A DNA stretch of 64,000 bases from Aeromonas jandaei (GTDB taxonomy: Bacteria > Pseudomonadota > Gammaproteobacteria > Enterobacterales > Aeromonadaceae): NCBI RefSeq assembly GCF_037890695.1, contig NZ_CP149571.1, positions 1,192,501 through 1,256,500 on the forward strand. Direction: 5' to 3'. Shown here piece after piece: positions 27,485 to 35,504 of this stretch (positions are counted from its first letter, which is position 1; the number at the start of each line of letters is the position of its first letter). A program made the translations under genes and the position numbers. Under the pieces are notes generated by a model, which saw only the letters and a program-made list of their open reading frames with translations, had not been told where the DNA came from and ran no database searches.

Positions 27485-28081
27485 ATGAAACGCATTCTGG
27501 TTATTTTTTCCCATCCCGCCTTGCAGGGCTCGCGGGCCAACAAGCAGCTGTTGCAGGCGATTGAGGGATTGGAGGGGGTCACGGTTCACGATCTCTACCA
27601 CCACTATCCCGACATGTTCATCGATGTTAAGCGGGAGCAAGCGCTGCTGTCGGAGCACGATATCATCGTCTTTCAGCACCCGTTTTACTGGTACTCCTGC
27701 CCGGCCATCATGAAGGAGTGGATGGATCTGGTGCTGGAGTATGGCTACGCCTACGGCCCCGAGGCTCATGCCCTCAAGGGCAAGCAGTGGCTGAGCGCCA
27801 TCACCACAGGTGGTGCGCCGGAGTCTTACTGCAGCGAGGGGTACAACAGTCGGCCGCTGCTCGATTTTCTGCTGCCCTTTCAACAGGCGGCCAGATTGTG
27901 TGGCATGAGCTGGCTGCCGCCTTTTGCGCTCCACTCGTTCCACAAGATCAAGGATCCCGCCGCCCTGCGCCGCTGCGGTCAGGATTATCGCCAGCTGCTG
28001 ACGGCGTTGCGTGACGAGCAACTCACGCCGGAGCTGCTGGCCAGCCGCCCCTATCTGCGCGATCTGCTGGAGGTGCTCTGA
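27485..28081 (+). CDS. kefG: KefG ancillary quinone-oxidoreductase subunit of KefB
   Basis: A 198-residue flavodoxin-fold protein (NQO1/KefF family): MKRILVIFSHPALQGSRANK at the start, DLYHHYPDMFIDVKREQALL, VFQHPFYWYSCPAIMKEWMD and AITTGGAPESYC. In E. coli KefG binds the cytoplasmic face of the glutathione-gated K+ efflux antiporter KefB and is needed for full activity; KefF is the partner of KefC. Identity as KefG follows from the adjoining kefB. The stop TGA (28079-28081) overlaps the ATG of a mini-ORF, which in turn overlaps the kefB start. Confidence 0.9.
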   Translation: MKRILVIFSHPALQGSRANKQLLQAIEGLEGVTVHDLYHHYPDMFIDVKREQALLSEHDIIVFQHPFYWYSCPAIMKEWMDLVLEYGYAYGPEAHALKGKQWLSAITTGGAPESYCSEGYNSRPLLDFLLPFQQAARLCGMSWLPPFALHSFHKIKDPAALRRCGQDYRQLLTALRDEQLTPELLASRPYLRDLLEVL

Positions 28082-28149
28082 TGAAACATGGGCTGCATTT
28101 TGGCCGAGCTTATGAGCCGAGTCAGACGTTGAAACGGAGGGCTGACTGA
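28081..28149 (+). CDS. 22-residue mini-ORF linking kefG and kefB
   Basis: ATG at 28081 overlaps the kefG stop by one base (TGATG), and its own TGA at 28147-28149 overlaps the kefB ATG by one base. The peptide starts MKHGLHFGRAYEPSQ and is basic. Its last codons (AAA CGG AGG) include the CGGAGG that serves as ribosome-binding site of kefB. I know of no family. It could be a translational coupler, or simply spacer that happens to be open. Confidence 0.4.
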   Translation: MKHGLHFGRAYEPSQTLKRRAD

Positions 28150-30007
28150 TGGGCCACGGGATCCTGTTTGATGCCTTTATCTATCTCTCGGCAGCGGTTA
28201 TCGCGGTGCCGCTGGCCAAGCGCTGGGGGCTCGGTTCGGTGCTTGGCTATCTGCTGGCGGGGATCATCATAGGCCCCTTCCTGCTGGGGCTGGTGGGGGA
28301 GCAGAAGGATGTGATGCACTTCGCCGAGTTTGGCGTGGTGCTGATGCTGTTTCTGGTCGGTCTTGAATTACGCCCGGCCCTCTTGTGGCAGCTGAAGGGG
28401 CCGATCCTCGGCACCGGTGGCCTGCAGGTGTTGCTTACCACGGCAGCGCTGACCGGCGTGGCGCACCTGATCGGTCTGCCGCTGCAACAGGGGCTGGCCA
28501 TCGGCCTGATTCTGGCGCTCTCCTCCACCGCCATCGTGTTGCAGAGCCTGCAGGAGCGCAAGTTGATGCAGAGCGAGAGCGGTCGCTCCGCCTTTGCCGT
28601 GCTGCTGTTTCAGGACATCGCCGTTATTCCTATCCTGGCGATCCTGCCGCTACTGGCCATGGCGCCGGTGAGCAACAGCGGCAGCTCCGAGCTGGCGGGC
28701 TGGCAACACGGTCTGCTGGTGGTGGCGGCCATCTCCGGCATTGTGCTGGGTGGCCACTACCTGATGCGGCCGGTGTTCCGGGCCATTGCCCAGTCCCACA
28801 TGCGGGAGATCTTCGTCGCCGCCGCCCTGCTGCTGGTGATCGCCATCGCCGTGCTGATGGAGTCGGTCGGCCTCTCGCCCGCTCTCGGCTCTTTCCTCGC
28901 TGGCGTGGTATTGGCCGACAGCGAATACCGTCATGAACTGGAGGCGGACATAGAACCGTTCAAGGGCTTGCTGCTTGGCCTCTTCTTCATGTCGGTGGGG
29001 GCGGGCATCAACTTTGGCCTGTTTGCCGAACACCCTTTCCTCATCCCGACGCTGGTGGTGGGGCTGATGGTGCTCAAATGGCTGGTGTTGATGGCGCTTG
29101 GCTTTGTCTTGCGTATCTCGCCGAGCCAGCGCTGGACCAGTTCGGGCTGGCGCTCGCCCAGGGCGGTGAGTTTGCGTTCGTGCTCTTTTCGTTTGCCGCG
29201 CAAAACCGGGTGCTGCCCGGCGAGACCATCTCCCTGCTGACGCTGGTGGTTGCGCTTTCCATGGCGCTGACCCCGCTGCTGCTGATCCTCAACGATCGGG
29301 TGATCCAGCCCTGGTTCGATTACCGTAATCAGAGCGAGGTGCCGCAGCATGAGCAACCCGAATTGGTGGAGCATCCGGTGATCATCGCGGGCTTCGGTCG
29401 TTTTGGTCAGATCGTGGGGCGTTTGCTGCACGGGCACGGCATCGGCACCACCATCCTCGAGCAGGACGCCAGCCAGATAGAGACGCTGCGCAAATATGGC
29501 TATCAGGTCTTCTATGGCGATGCCAGTCGCCTTGATCTGCTCCATGCCGCCGGCGCTCACAAGGCCAAGTTGCTGGTGCTCTCCATTAACGACAGCGCTA
29601 CTTCGCTGGCGGTGATCGAGATGGTGCAGAAGCACTTTCCCCATCTGAAGATCCTGGCGCGGGCGCAGGATCGTCCCCATGCCCACGAGATCCTGCGCCA
29701 CGGTGTCGACAGCGTGTATCGGGAGACGCTGGGATCGGCCGTGGATCTGGGGGTGGAAGCCCTGACTCAACTCGGTTTTCGCGCCAACCAGGCATGGCGA
29801 GCGGGCCAGACCTTCAAACAGCACGACAACTGGTTGCTGCGCGAGCAGGTCAACTATCTCGACGACGAACACACCTATATCAACAAGAGCCTGCAATACC
29901 GGGAGATCCTCTCCGATCTGCTGCAAGACGATGAGGAGGGGCAGGAGCGTATTCATGCCCACAACTGGAATAGCGGGCTACCCGACGACGACAAGGAAGC
30001 AAAATGA
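28149..30007 (+). pseudogene. kefB: glutathione-regulated K+/H+ antiporter KefB, frameshifted
   Basis: The first part (28149 to about 29130) encodes the CPA2 membrane domain with GLGSVLGYLLAGIIIGPFLL, FLVGLELRP and LFQDIAVIPILA. The frame then runs into an unrelated tail and stops at 29240. The conserved continuation FGLALAQGGEFAFVLFS resumes in a frame shifted by two (equal to loss of one base), near 29115-29150. It goes on to the RCK/KTN NAD-binding domain VIIAGFGRFGQIVGRLL and stops at 30007. With the lost base restored the protein would be about 619 aa, normal for KefB (601 in E. coli). The lesion may be a sequencing error in a G-rich stretch. If real, membrane and regulatory domains are separated. 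Confidence 0.85.
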
Positions 30008-30390
30008 TTGCCTATTATCCCATGCTCAAACACCTGCACATGACGCTGGCGCTGGTCAGCCTGCTGCTGTTTGCCTACCGCTGGAGTCTGGCACTGTCCG
30101 GCAGCGCGCGGTTGCAGCAGAAGTGGCTGAAGATCCTGCCCCATATCAACGACACCTTCCTGCTGCTACTCGGTGTTCTGCTGGCGGTGGCACTGCAGCT
30201 GAGCCCGGGCCAGCAACCCTGGCTGCTGGCCAAGCTGATTGCTCTGGTGCTCTATATCGGTCTGGGTGTCATGGCGCTCAAGCGTCCGGCCCGTGGCCAG
30301 AAGCTGTTGGCCGGCTTGGCTGCACTGGCAGTGTTTGGCTATATGGTTGGCGCCGCTGTCACCAAGTCGCCCTGGTCATGGCTGATGTAA
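30004..30390 (+). CDS. SirB2 family inner-membrane protein
   Basis: A 128-residue protein with four hydrophobic helices and the family features MLKHLHMTLALVSLLLFAYR at the N-terminus and LPHINDTFLLLLG in the second helix. SirB2/YchQ proteins are of unknown function. The ATG overlaps the kefB stop by 4 nt (ATGA), so it is translationally coupled to kefB and ends the kefG-kefB-sirB2 operon at the terminator at 30398. Confidence 0.85.
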   Translation: MIAYYPMLKHLHMTLALVSLLLFAYRWSLALSGSARLQQKWLKILPHINDTFLLLLGVLLAVALQLSPGQQPWLLAKLIALVLYIGLGVMALKRPARGQKLLAGLAALAVFGYMVGAAVTKSPWSWLM

Positions 30391-30397
30391 ATCCGGT

Positions 30398-30427
30398 GAG
30401 GAGGAGAGCTTTCTCCTCCTCTTTTTA
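30398..30427 (+). terminator. intrinsic terminator of the kefG operon
   Basis: GAGGAGGAGA / TCTCCTCCTC is followed by TTTTTAT, 8 nt after the sirB2 stop. Confidence 0.85.
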
Positions 30428-30594
30428 TACGATTGGCTGTTAATCATTGATTGAGTGGTTTTTTATGCTGCCTCATTCATTTGATGCAGAGCTTTAATTT
30501 GATGTTTTTTCTGCAAATCTTTTCAGTTTTTAGCCTTCCTTACTGATTGTTTTTATTTATAAATCAATCACATAGTGCGTTTTGTATGAAAATG

Positions 30595-30638
30595 GCGACA
30601 GTTGTCGCGGCAAAACTTGCGACATAGACTGTCGCAAG
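30595..30638. promoter_or_regulatory. two perfect inverted repeats and promoter upstream of the WYL regulator gene
   Basis: GCGACA-GT-TGTCGC (30595-30608) and CTTGCGACA, 5 nt, TGTCGCAAG (30616-30638) share the half-site GCGACA. A possible promoter TTGTCG (30602-30607), 17 nt, TAGACT (30625-30630) interlocks with them: the -10 falls in the spacer of the second repeat. The position 47-90 nt before the start of the WYL gene suggests autoregulation. Confidence 0.65.
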
Positions 30639-30684
30639 ATGCCCTTAGCATACAGTCAACGCTAAACCAGTGAAGGCATGCACC

Positions 30685-31671
30685 ATGAGTAAGAAGCTGT
30701 TACGACAACTGACCTTGGCGCGTTGCATCCCGCACCGCCCTTACAAGCTGACCGCCAGCCAACTTCAGGTAAAACTGGAAGAGGAAGGTATCCACGTCAG
30801 TCTGCGTACCGTGCAACGGGACCTGGAAGAGATGTCCGGCATGGGACTGTTCGACCTCACCTCGGATGAACGCAGCAAACCCCATGGCTGGTGCTTCGAG
30901 CGCCACGGCCTCAATGACTTTGCCAATATCATGCCGCTCTCGCTGGCCGTTGCGCTGAAAACCTGGAGCGACCAGGCTAGCCAGCTGTTGCCCGCGAGTG
31001 TGCTGACCGAATTGAACCCACTGGTCGACAAGGCCAGTCAGGTGATCCGCGACAGCCAGAGTGAATTGGCCGAACGCTGGCTGGAGAGTGTCCACCAGTC
31101 GCCGCGCCCGTTTGCCGGCAACCCGGAGATCCGCCGCAGCACTCTGATCCGCGATGCCTTGTGGCGTGGCCGCAAGTTCAGCGCCGAGATCCAGCGGGTG
31201 ATCAAAGAGCGCACCGTGTGGCTCTGCTACGACCGAATCAATCCGCTCGGCATTCTCAATCAGCCGGACGGTCCGATCCTGCTCTGTACCCTGTCCGAGC
31301 TGGATCCCAAGGTCTACGGCATCCCGTTTGACCATATCAAGAACGTGGAGCTGACCAACTTCAGCGCCACCCAGCCGAAGGATTTCAATATCCAGAAGCT
31401 GATCCGCGATCAGGGCTATCAGGATGTGAGCGGCCCGATCCGCTTCGTCGGCCGGATCGATGCCAACAGCCAGTCGCTGGTGGATAACCAGATCCCGGGC
31501 AACAACCCGCGCATGACCCGCTACGACAAGCGCAGTGTGGTGGTGGAGACCGAAGTGCAGGACACCCCGGAGTTTCGCAGCTGGTTGAACAATATCGGTG
31601 GCGAGCTGGAGGTGCTGGCACCCGAGTCGCTGCGCAGAGCCTATCTCAACCCAGGCAATCGGGTGAGCTGA
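30685..31671 (+). CDS. WYL-domain transcriptional regulator
   Basis: A 328-residue regulator. The N-terminal winged HTH is at about residues 5-60 (YKLTASQLQVKLEEEGIHVS, then LRTVQRDLEEMS), the WYL ligand domain at about 120-220, and a C-terminal WCX-like extension ends with LEVLAPESLRRAYL. Members of this fold (DeoR-like, PafBC, CapW/BrxR) are controlled by nucleic acid or nucleotide ligands and often repress defence or stress genes. Here no defence gene is adjacent. ATG 30685 follows AAGG; a GTG at 30670 is a poorer alternative. The gene stands alone and ends at a terminator, with a csrB-type RNA downstream. Autoregulation through the repeats at 30595-30638 is inferred. Confidence 0.85.
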   Translation: MSKKLLRQLTLARCIPHRPYKLTASQLQVKLEEEGIHVSLRTVQRDLEEMSGMGLFDLTSDERSKPHGWCFERHGLNDFANIMPLSLAVALKTWSDQASQLLPASVLTELNPLVDKASQVIRDSQSELAERWLESVHQSPRPFAGNPEIRRSTLIRDALWRGRKFSAEIQRVIKERTVWLCYDRINPLGILNQPDGPILLCTLSELDPKVYGIPFDHIKNVELTNFSATQPKDFNIQKLIRDQGYQDVSGPIRFVGRIDANSQSLVDNQIPGNNPRMTRYDKRSVVVETEVQDTPEFRSWLNNIGGELEVLAPESLRRAYLNPGNRVS

Positions 31672-31704
31672 ACGGTACGTTTGGCACCATAGTGAAAATC
31701 GCAA

Positions 31705-31735
31705 ATAGCCGGCCCCAGTGCCGGCTTTTTTTTGC
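31705..31735 (+). terminator. intrinsic terminator of the WYL regulator gene
   Basis: AGCCGG / CCGGCT with an 8-nt loop followed by eight T residues. Confidence 0.88.
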
Positions 31736-31826
31736 GGTTTTTTTGAGCATATTTATTCAACTTATTTTTAAGCTTTTACGGCGAAATTGAACCGTTTTCC
31801 CTGGCCATTCCGGTGCAGGATTGCCG

Positions 31827-31838
31827 TGTAAGAGATCT
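31827..31838. promoter_or_regulatory. candidate UvrY/GacA response-regulator site upstream of csrB
   Basis: TGTAAGAGATCT matches the left half of the known UvrY/GacA box (TGTAAG...CTTACA-like); the right half is poorly kept. It is about 200 nt before the predicted csrB start, a distance like that of the UvrY site of E. coli csrB. This rests on family knowledge plus one sequence match. Confidence 0.35.
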
Positions 31839-32003
31839 GCCATAGCTGCTGTAGGAGGCTGGCGCTTTAACCCGTGCGCGAAGCTAGTCAGGGTGGAGTC
31901 CACTTTCCATTGAAACTAAATAAGTTATTGATTTTAATTCGTTATGTTTGCAGTCCACTTTGTCTGATAAACGGTTGGCAGGATCTTTCTCCAGAAATCC
32001 CCC

Positions 32004-32031
32004 TTGTTCTGATCCGGCAACGCTTTACTAT
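32004..32031 (+). promoter_or_regulatory. predicted csrB promoter
   Basis: TTGTTC, a 16-nt spacer and TACTAT, placing the transcription start near 32038, just before the first GGA motif. Confidence 0.55.
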
Positions 32032-32037
32032 GGGTCT

Positions 32038-32538
32038 CACAAGGACGGAGCTGGTTCTGCAGGACGCAGAGCAGCGCATAAAGATGGAATAGTTCGCAGG
32101 ATGCGAACAGGGACACCTCAGGATGAGTTCGATGGTCTGGATGACTGTCGTCACGGATGAACGAGGGAACACCGTGGGATGCGGCAGGGATACTCTCAGG
32201 ACGAGAGCAGGACGAACAGGACATCGTTCTTCAGGATGAGCAGGAACTCGCTGGATGCGGGCAGGATTCTTCAGGATGAAGCGAGATAACCCGGATGGTT
32301 ATCGGTCAGGAAGACGCAAGGAACCCCACAGGACGTGGTAATGGACACCTCCAGGACGGAGACAGTGAAGCAGTTCGGGATGAATTGCCAAGCCAGGAAG
32401 GCTGAGGACACGCCAACGGATTGGAAAGGGGATATTCCAAGGGATTAGGATAACGTCAGGGATTGCAGGGAGCATTGCAGTTCTACGGACAGGACGACAC
32501 GACTATAGGGGACGGCGAAAGCCGTCCCCTTTTCTTTT
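32038..32538 (+). ncRNA. csrB: CsrB-type regulatory RNA that sequesters CsrA
   Basis: About 500 nt with no real ORF but about 40 GGA trinucleotides by hand count, many as AGGAC/AGGAT in the loop of short perfect stems. Examples are GTTCGC-AGGAT-GCGAAC (32092-32108), CTCTC-AGGAC-GAGAG (32193-32207), ATAACC-CGGAT-GGTTAT (32286-32302), CCAC-AGGAC-GTGG (32326-32338) and CTCC-AGGAC-GGAG (32349-32361). It ends in a strong terminator. This is the architecture of CsrB/RsmB RNAs (369 nt in E. coli), which bind many CsrA dimers and relieve CsrA repression. The Aeromonas form here would be longer. The partner decay factor CsrD/MshH is encoded at 49827 in this window. Small ORFs on both strands of this stretch are by-products of the repeats. 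Confidence 0.9.
32508..32538 (+). terminator. intrinsic terminator of csrB
   Basis: Perfect 9-bp stem GGGGACGGC / GCCGTCCCC with GAAA loop, then TTTTCTTTT. The T-run overlaps the stop codon of the convergent DUF1145 gene. Confidence 0.92.
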
Positions 32539-32848
32539 ATGCCTGATCCTGATTTTTTGGTCGCTGGGCAGCACTGACAATCTCCTGCAGGCGATGGCGA
32601 ATATCCACCATGCCGAATACGCCGAAGACCAGCACGCCGACAAACTCGGCCTTGGTCACTTCGAAGTAGCGTTTGCAGGCAGCCTTGATCATGCTGGCCT
32701 GTAGCCAGTGGAACAGGGCGACAATCACGCCGCAGACCGGCAAAAAGCCGTTCAGTTTGCCGGGCAGGGGGGCGATAAGACTCATCAGCACGCCAAACCA
32801 GAAGAACAGCACCAGCCCCATCGCCAGCAGATTAAATATCCGCTTCAT
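32537..32848 (-). CDS. yhhL: DUF1145 family membrane protein (YhhL)
   Basis: A 103-residue protein with two or three hydrophobic helices (LLAMGLVLFFWFGVLMSLIA and FLPVCGVIVALFHWLQASMI), a mid segment typical of DUF1145, and a polar C-terminus ending RPKNQDQA. In E. coli yhhL also follows rsmD; its function is unknown. Its start overlaps the end of rsmD by 17 nt, so the two are translationally coupled. Its stop codon lies within the csrB terminator T-run. Confidence 0.85.
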   Translation of the reverse strand: MKRIFNLLAMGLVLFFWFGVLMSLIAPLPGKLNGFLPVCGVIVALFHWLQASMIKAACKRYFEVTKAEFVGVLVFGVFGMVDIRHRLQEIVSAAQRPKNQDQA

Positions 32849-33461
32849 TGTTTACCTCCCTTACATAGAGTTGATAGCAGACCTGGCCTGCTTGTTTGTC
32901 CTTGAGTAACTGCCAGCTGGCGGGCAGCGCCAGATCGGCCATCTCCTTCTCCCGCTCCAGATAGATGAGGGCATCGGGGGCCAGCCAGCCGCGCTGTTCC
33001 AGCAGTTCGCAAACTTGCGGCAGCAGATCCCGACGAAATGGCGGATCGAGGAACACCAGATCAAATGGTGTCGCCGGGCCTTGCAGCCAGCTCACTGCAT
33101 CGGTCTGGAATACCTGACCCTGCGTGCTGCCGAGAGTGGCCAGATTCTTTTTGATCTGCTCTGCAGCCCCTCTGTCCATCTCGATCAGGGTGACCTGCTC
33201 TGCGTAGCGCGACAGCGCCTCCAGACCAAGGCCGCCGCTGCCGGCAAACAGGTCGAGGCAGCGGGTGCCGCGGATGTGGGGAGCCAGCCAGTTGAAGATG
33301 GTCTCTTTGACGCGATCCGTGGTGGGTCTGAGCCCTTCCACATCCTTGACCGGCAATTTGCGGCCTCGCCACTGGCCGCTGATGATTCTTACAAAGCCTG
33401 ATTTTCCTTGCGGGGCAGGGCTTTTGCTCGGGTTGCTACGGCTGGATTTCACTCTGGGCAT
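32832..33461 (-). CDS. rsmD: 16S rRNA (guanine-966-N2)-methyltransferase RsmD
   Basis: A 209-residue SAM-dependent methyltransferase. After a basic N-terminus comes VRIISGQWRGRKLPV and LRPTTDRVKETIFNWL, the RsmD signature. The SAM motif I is LDLFAGSGGLGLEALSR (about 85-101) and the catalytic motif IV is LVFLDPPFRRDLL (about 135-147). It methylates G966 of 16S rRNA in the assembled 30S subunit. It is divergent from ftsY, as in E. coli, and forms an operon with yhhL. Confidence 0.93.
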   Translation of the reverse strand: MPRVKSSRSNPSKSPAPQGKSGFVRIISGQWRGRKLPVKDVEGLRPTTDRVKETIFNWLAPHIRGTRCLDLFAGSGGLGLEALSRYAEQVTLIEMDRGAAEQIKKNLATLGSTQGQVFQTDAVSWLQGPATPFDLVFLDPPFRRDLLPQVCELLEQRGWLAPDALIYLEREKEMADLALPASWQLLKDKQAGQVCYQLYVREVNNEADI

Positions 33462-33572
33462 CGCGTTTCATCGTCAGAAAATAAAGTGGTAGTATAAGGC
33501 GGTTCATTTTTATGCCGACCCGCCAAGGGACGGCTATCTTAGCAGTCAGCCAACGAAGTGAGTATTTTTTAG

Positions 33573-35453
33573 ATGGCAAAAGGTTTGTTTTCCTGGCTGG
33601 GTTTCGGCCGCAAGAAAGAAGAGGCTGAGGCTGTCCAACCACAGACACCCCAAGCCACCCCGATTACCGCTGAGCCTGAGGTCACTGCTACCCCCGCTCC
33701 CGTTTCCGATGTGATTGTTTCCGATAGTACGCCGGCCGTTGCACCCGAAGTGCCCGCCAGCGCACAGAATCCCGTTTTGCACGATGATTGCTGCCCGCCA
33801 ACCGAGCTGGATGATCATGGTTCGCTGGTGGTGGAGGAGTGCGCCTCCGATCTGGAGCCGGTGATCGTCAACGAATCCCTGATGGCAGAAGAGGAGCGTG
33901 CCGCCGCAGAGGCGCAAGCTGCTGAAGCAGCCCGTGTTGCCGCCGAGGTTAAAGCCGCAGAAGAGGCTCGCATTGCTGCTGAAGCTCATGCTGCGGAAGA
34001 GGCGCGTATTGCCGCTGAAGCCCGTGCCGCGGAAGAGGCGCGTATTGCTGCTGAAGCTCACGCTGCGGAAGAGGCGCGTATTGCTGCTGAAGCCCGTGCT
34101 GCGGAAGAGGCTCGCATTGCTGCTGAAGCTCACGCTGCGGAAGAGGCTCGTATTGCTGCTGAAGCCCGCGCTGCGGAAGAGGCTCGTATCGCTGCCGAAG
34201 CCCGTGCTGCAGAAGAGGCTCGCATTGCTGCTGAAGCCCGTGCGGCGGAAGAGGCGCGTATTGCTGCTGAAGCCCGTGCGGCAGAAGAGGCGCGTATTGC
34301 TGCTGAAGCCCGTGCGGCGGAAGAGGCGCGTATTGCTGCTGAAGCCCATGCGGCGGAAGAGGCTCGTATTGCCGCTGAAGCTCAGGCTGCGGAAGAAGCC
34401 CGTATCGCCAAAGAGGCCCAGCGAGCGGAAGATATGCGCCTGGTCGCTGCGATGGAGGCTGAGGCCGCCGCCCTGGCCGCTCTGCCGCTGGCCGCCAAGG
34501 TGGACGACGACACCCAGGACAAGCCGCAGCGGGAGGGCTTCTTTGCTCGCCTCAAGCGCAGTCTGGTGCGCACCAAGGAGAATATCGGTTCCGGTTTCTT
34601 CGGCCTGTTCCGTGGCAAGAAGATCGACGATGAGCTGTTCGAAGAGCTGGAGACCCAGCTGCTGACCGCCGATCTCGGCGTCGACACCACCACCCGTATC
34701 ATCGAGGGGCTGGTGCAGCACGCGGACCGCAAGCAGCTCAAGGATGCCGAGGCGCTCTACGGCCTGCTCAAGCAGGACATGGGCGAGATGCTGGCCAAGG
34801 TGGAGCAGCCGCTGGTGATCGACACCAGCAAAAAGCCTTACGTGATCCTGATGGTCGGTGTGAACGGCGTCGGCAAGACCACCACCATCGGCAAGCTGGC
34901 CAAGCAGTTCCAGGCCGAGGGCAAGAGCGTGATGCTGGCCGCGGGCGACACCTTCCGTGCCGCTGCGGTCGAGCAGCTGCAGGTGTGGGGTCAGCGCAAC
35001 AATATTCCGGTGATTGCCCAGCACACCGGCGCCGACTCCGCTTCCGTTATTTATGACGCCATCGAGGCTGCCCGCTCCCGCGGGGCCGACGTGCTGATCG
35101 CCGATACCGCTGGCCGCCTGCAGAACAAGAGCAACCTGATGGAGGAGCTCAAGAAGGTGGTGCGGGTGATGAAGAAGCTGGACGAAGAGGCGCCCCACGA
35201 GATCATGCTGACTCTGGATGCCGGCACCGGCCAGAACGCCCTGAGCCAGGCCAAGCTGTTCAGCGAGGCGGTAGGCCTGACTGGTATCACCCTCACCAAG
35301 CTGGATGGCACGGCCAAGGGCGGCGTCATCTTCGCGGTAGCCGACAAGTTCCAGATCCCGATCCGCTATATCGGGGTGGGCGAGGGGATCGACGATCTGC
35401 GTCCCTTTGTCGCCAACGACTTTATCGAGGCCCTGTTTAGTCGCGATGAGTAA
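33573..35453 (+). CDS. ftsY: signal recognition particle receptor FtsY with long repeat-rich N-terminal domain
   Basis: A 626-residue GTPase that docks SRP-ribosome complexes at the SecYEG translocon. MAKGLFSWLGFGRKKEEAEA begins the amphipathic membrane-targeting segment. An acidic A-domain (to about residue 310) contains 13 tandem 12-residue repeats (AEEARIAAEARA-like). Then come the N domain and G domain with GVNGVGKTTTIGK (about 429-441), LIADTAGRLQ (about 508-517) and TLTKLDGTAKGG (about 573-584). It is longer than E. coli FtsY (about 497 aa) because of the repeats. It is first of ftsY-ftsE-ftsX and divergent from rsmD. Confidence 0.95.
   Translation: MAKGLFSWLGFGRKKEEAEAVQPQTPQATPITAEPEVTATPAPVSDVIVSDSTPAVAPEVPASAQNPVLHDDCCPPTELDDHGSLVVEECASDLEPVIVNESLMAEEERAAAEAQAAEAARVAAEVKAAEEARIAAEAHAAEEARIAAEARAAEEARIAAEAHAAEEARIAAEARAAEEARIAAEAHAAEEARIAAEARAAEEARIAAEARAAEEARIAAEARAAEEARIAAEARAAEEARIAAEARAAEEARIAAEAHAAEEARIAAEAQAAEEARIAKEAQRAEDMRLVAAMEAEAAALAALPLAAKVDDDTQDKPQREGFFARLKRSLVRTKENIGSGFFGLFRGKKIDDELFEELETQLLTADLGVDTTTRIIEGLVQHADRKQLKDAEALYGLLKQDMGEMLAKVEQPLVIDTSKKPYVILMVGVNGVGKTTTIGKLAKQFQAEGKSVMLAAGDTFRAAAVEQLQVWGQRNNIPVIAQHTGADSASVIYDAIEAARSRGADVLIADTAGRLQNKSNLMEELKKVVRVMKKLDEEAPHEIMLTLDAGTGQNALSQAKLFSEAVGLTGITLTKLDGTAKGGVIFAVADKFQIPIRYIGVGEGIDDLRPFVANDFIEALFSRDE
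33954..34421 (+). repeat. 13 tandem 36-bp repeats inside ftsY
   Basis: Copies of a 36-bp unit encoding A-A-E-E-A-R-I-A-A-E-A-R/H are spaced exactly 36 bp apart, with GAAGAG at 33960, 33996, 34032 and so on to 34392. Units differ by synonymous changes and by R/H/Q at one position. A continuous charged alpha-helix or coiled coil is predicted. Copy number is likely to vary between strains. Confidence 0.95.
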
Positions 35454-35463
35454 GCATCCCATG

Positions 35464-35484
35464 CCCCGACTTCGGTCGGGGTTT
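35464..35484 (+). terminator. hairpin between ftsY and ftsE
   Basis: CCCCGAC / GTCGGGG with TTCG loop, followed by only TTTG: more likely a partial terminator or processing site than a full stop. Confidence 0.5.
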
Positions 35485-35504
35485 GTCAATGTCAGGGAAC
35501 CGTT

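Noticed and set aside
31874..32224. Several 60-100 codon ORFs in the csrB region on both strands
   Set aside because: They arise from the repeated GGA hairpins of an RNA gene; frames are not shared between repeats.
32038..32538. CRISPR-like array
   Set aside because: Repeats are short AGGA hairpins with irregular spacing, not direct repeats with unique spacers, and no cas genes are present.
33954..34421. CRISPR or minisatellite outside a gene
   Set aside because: The 36-bp units are in frame inside ftsY and encode a regular charged helix.
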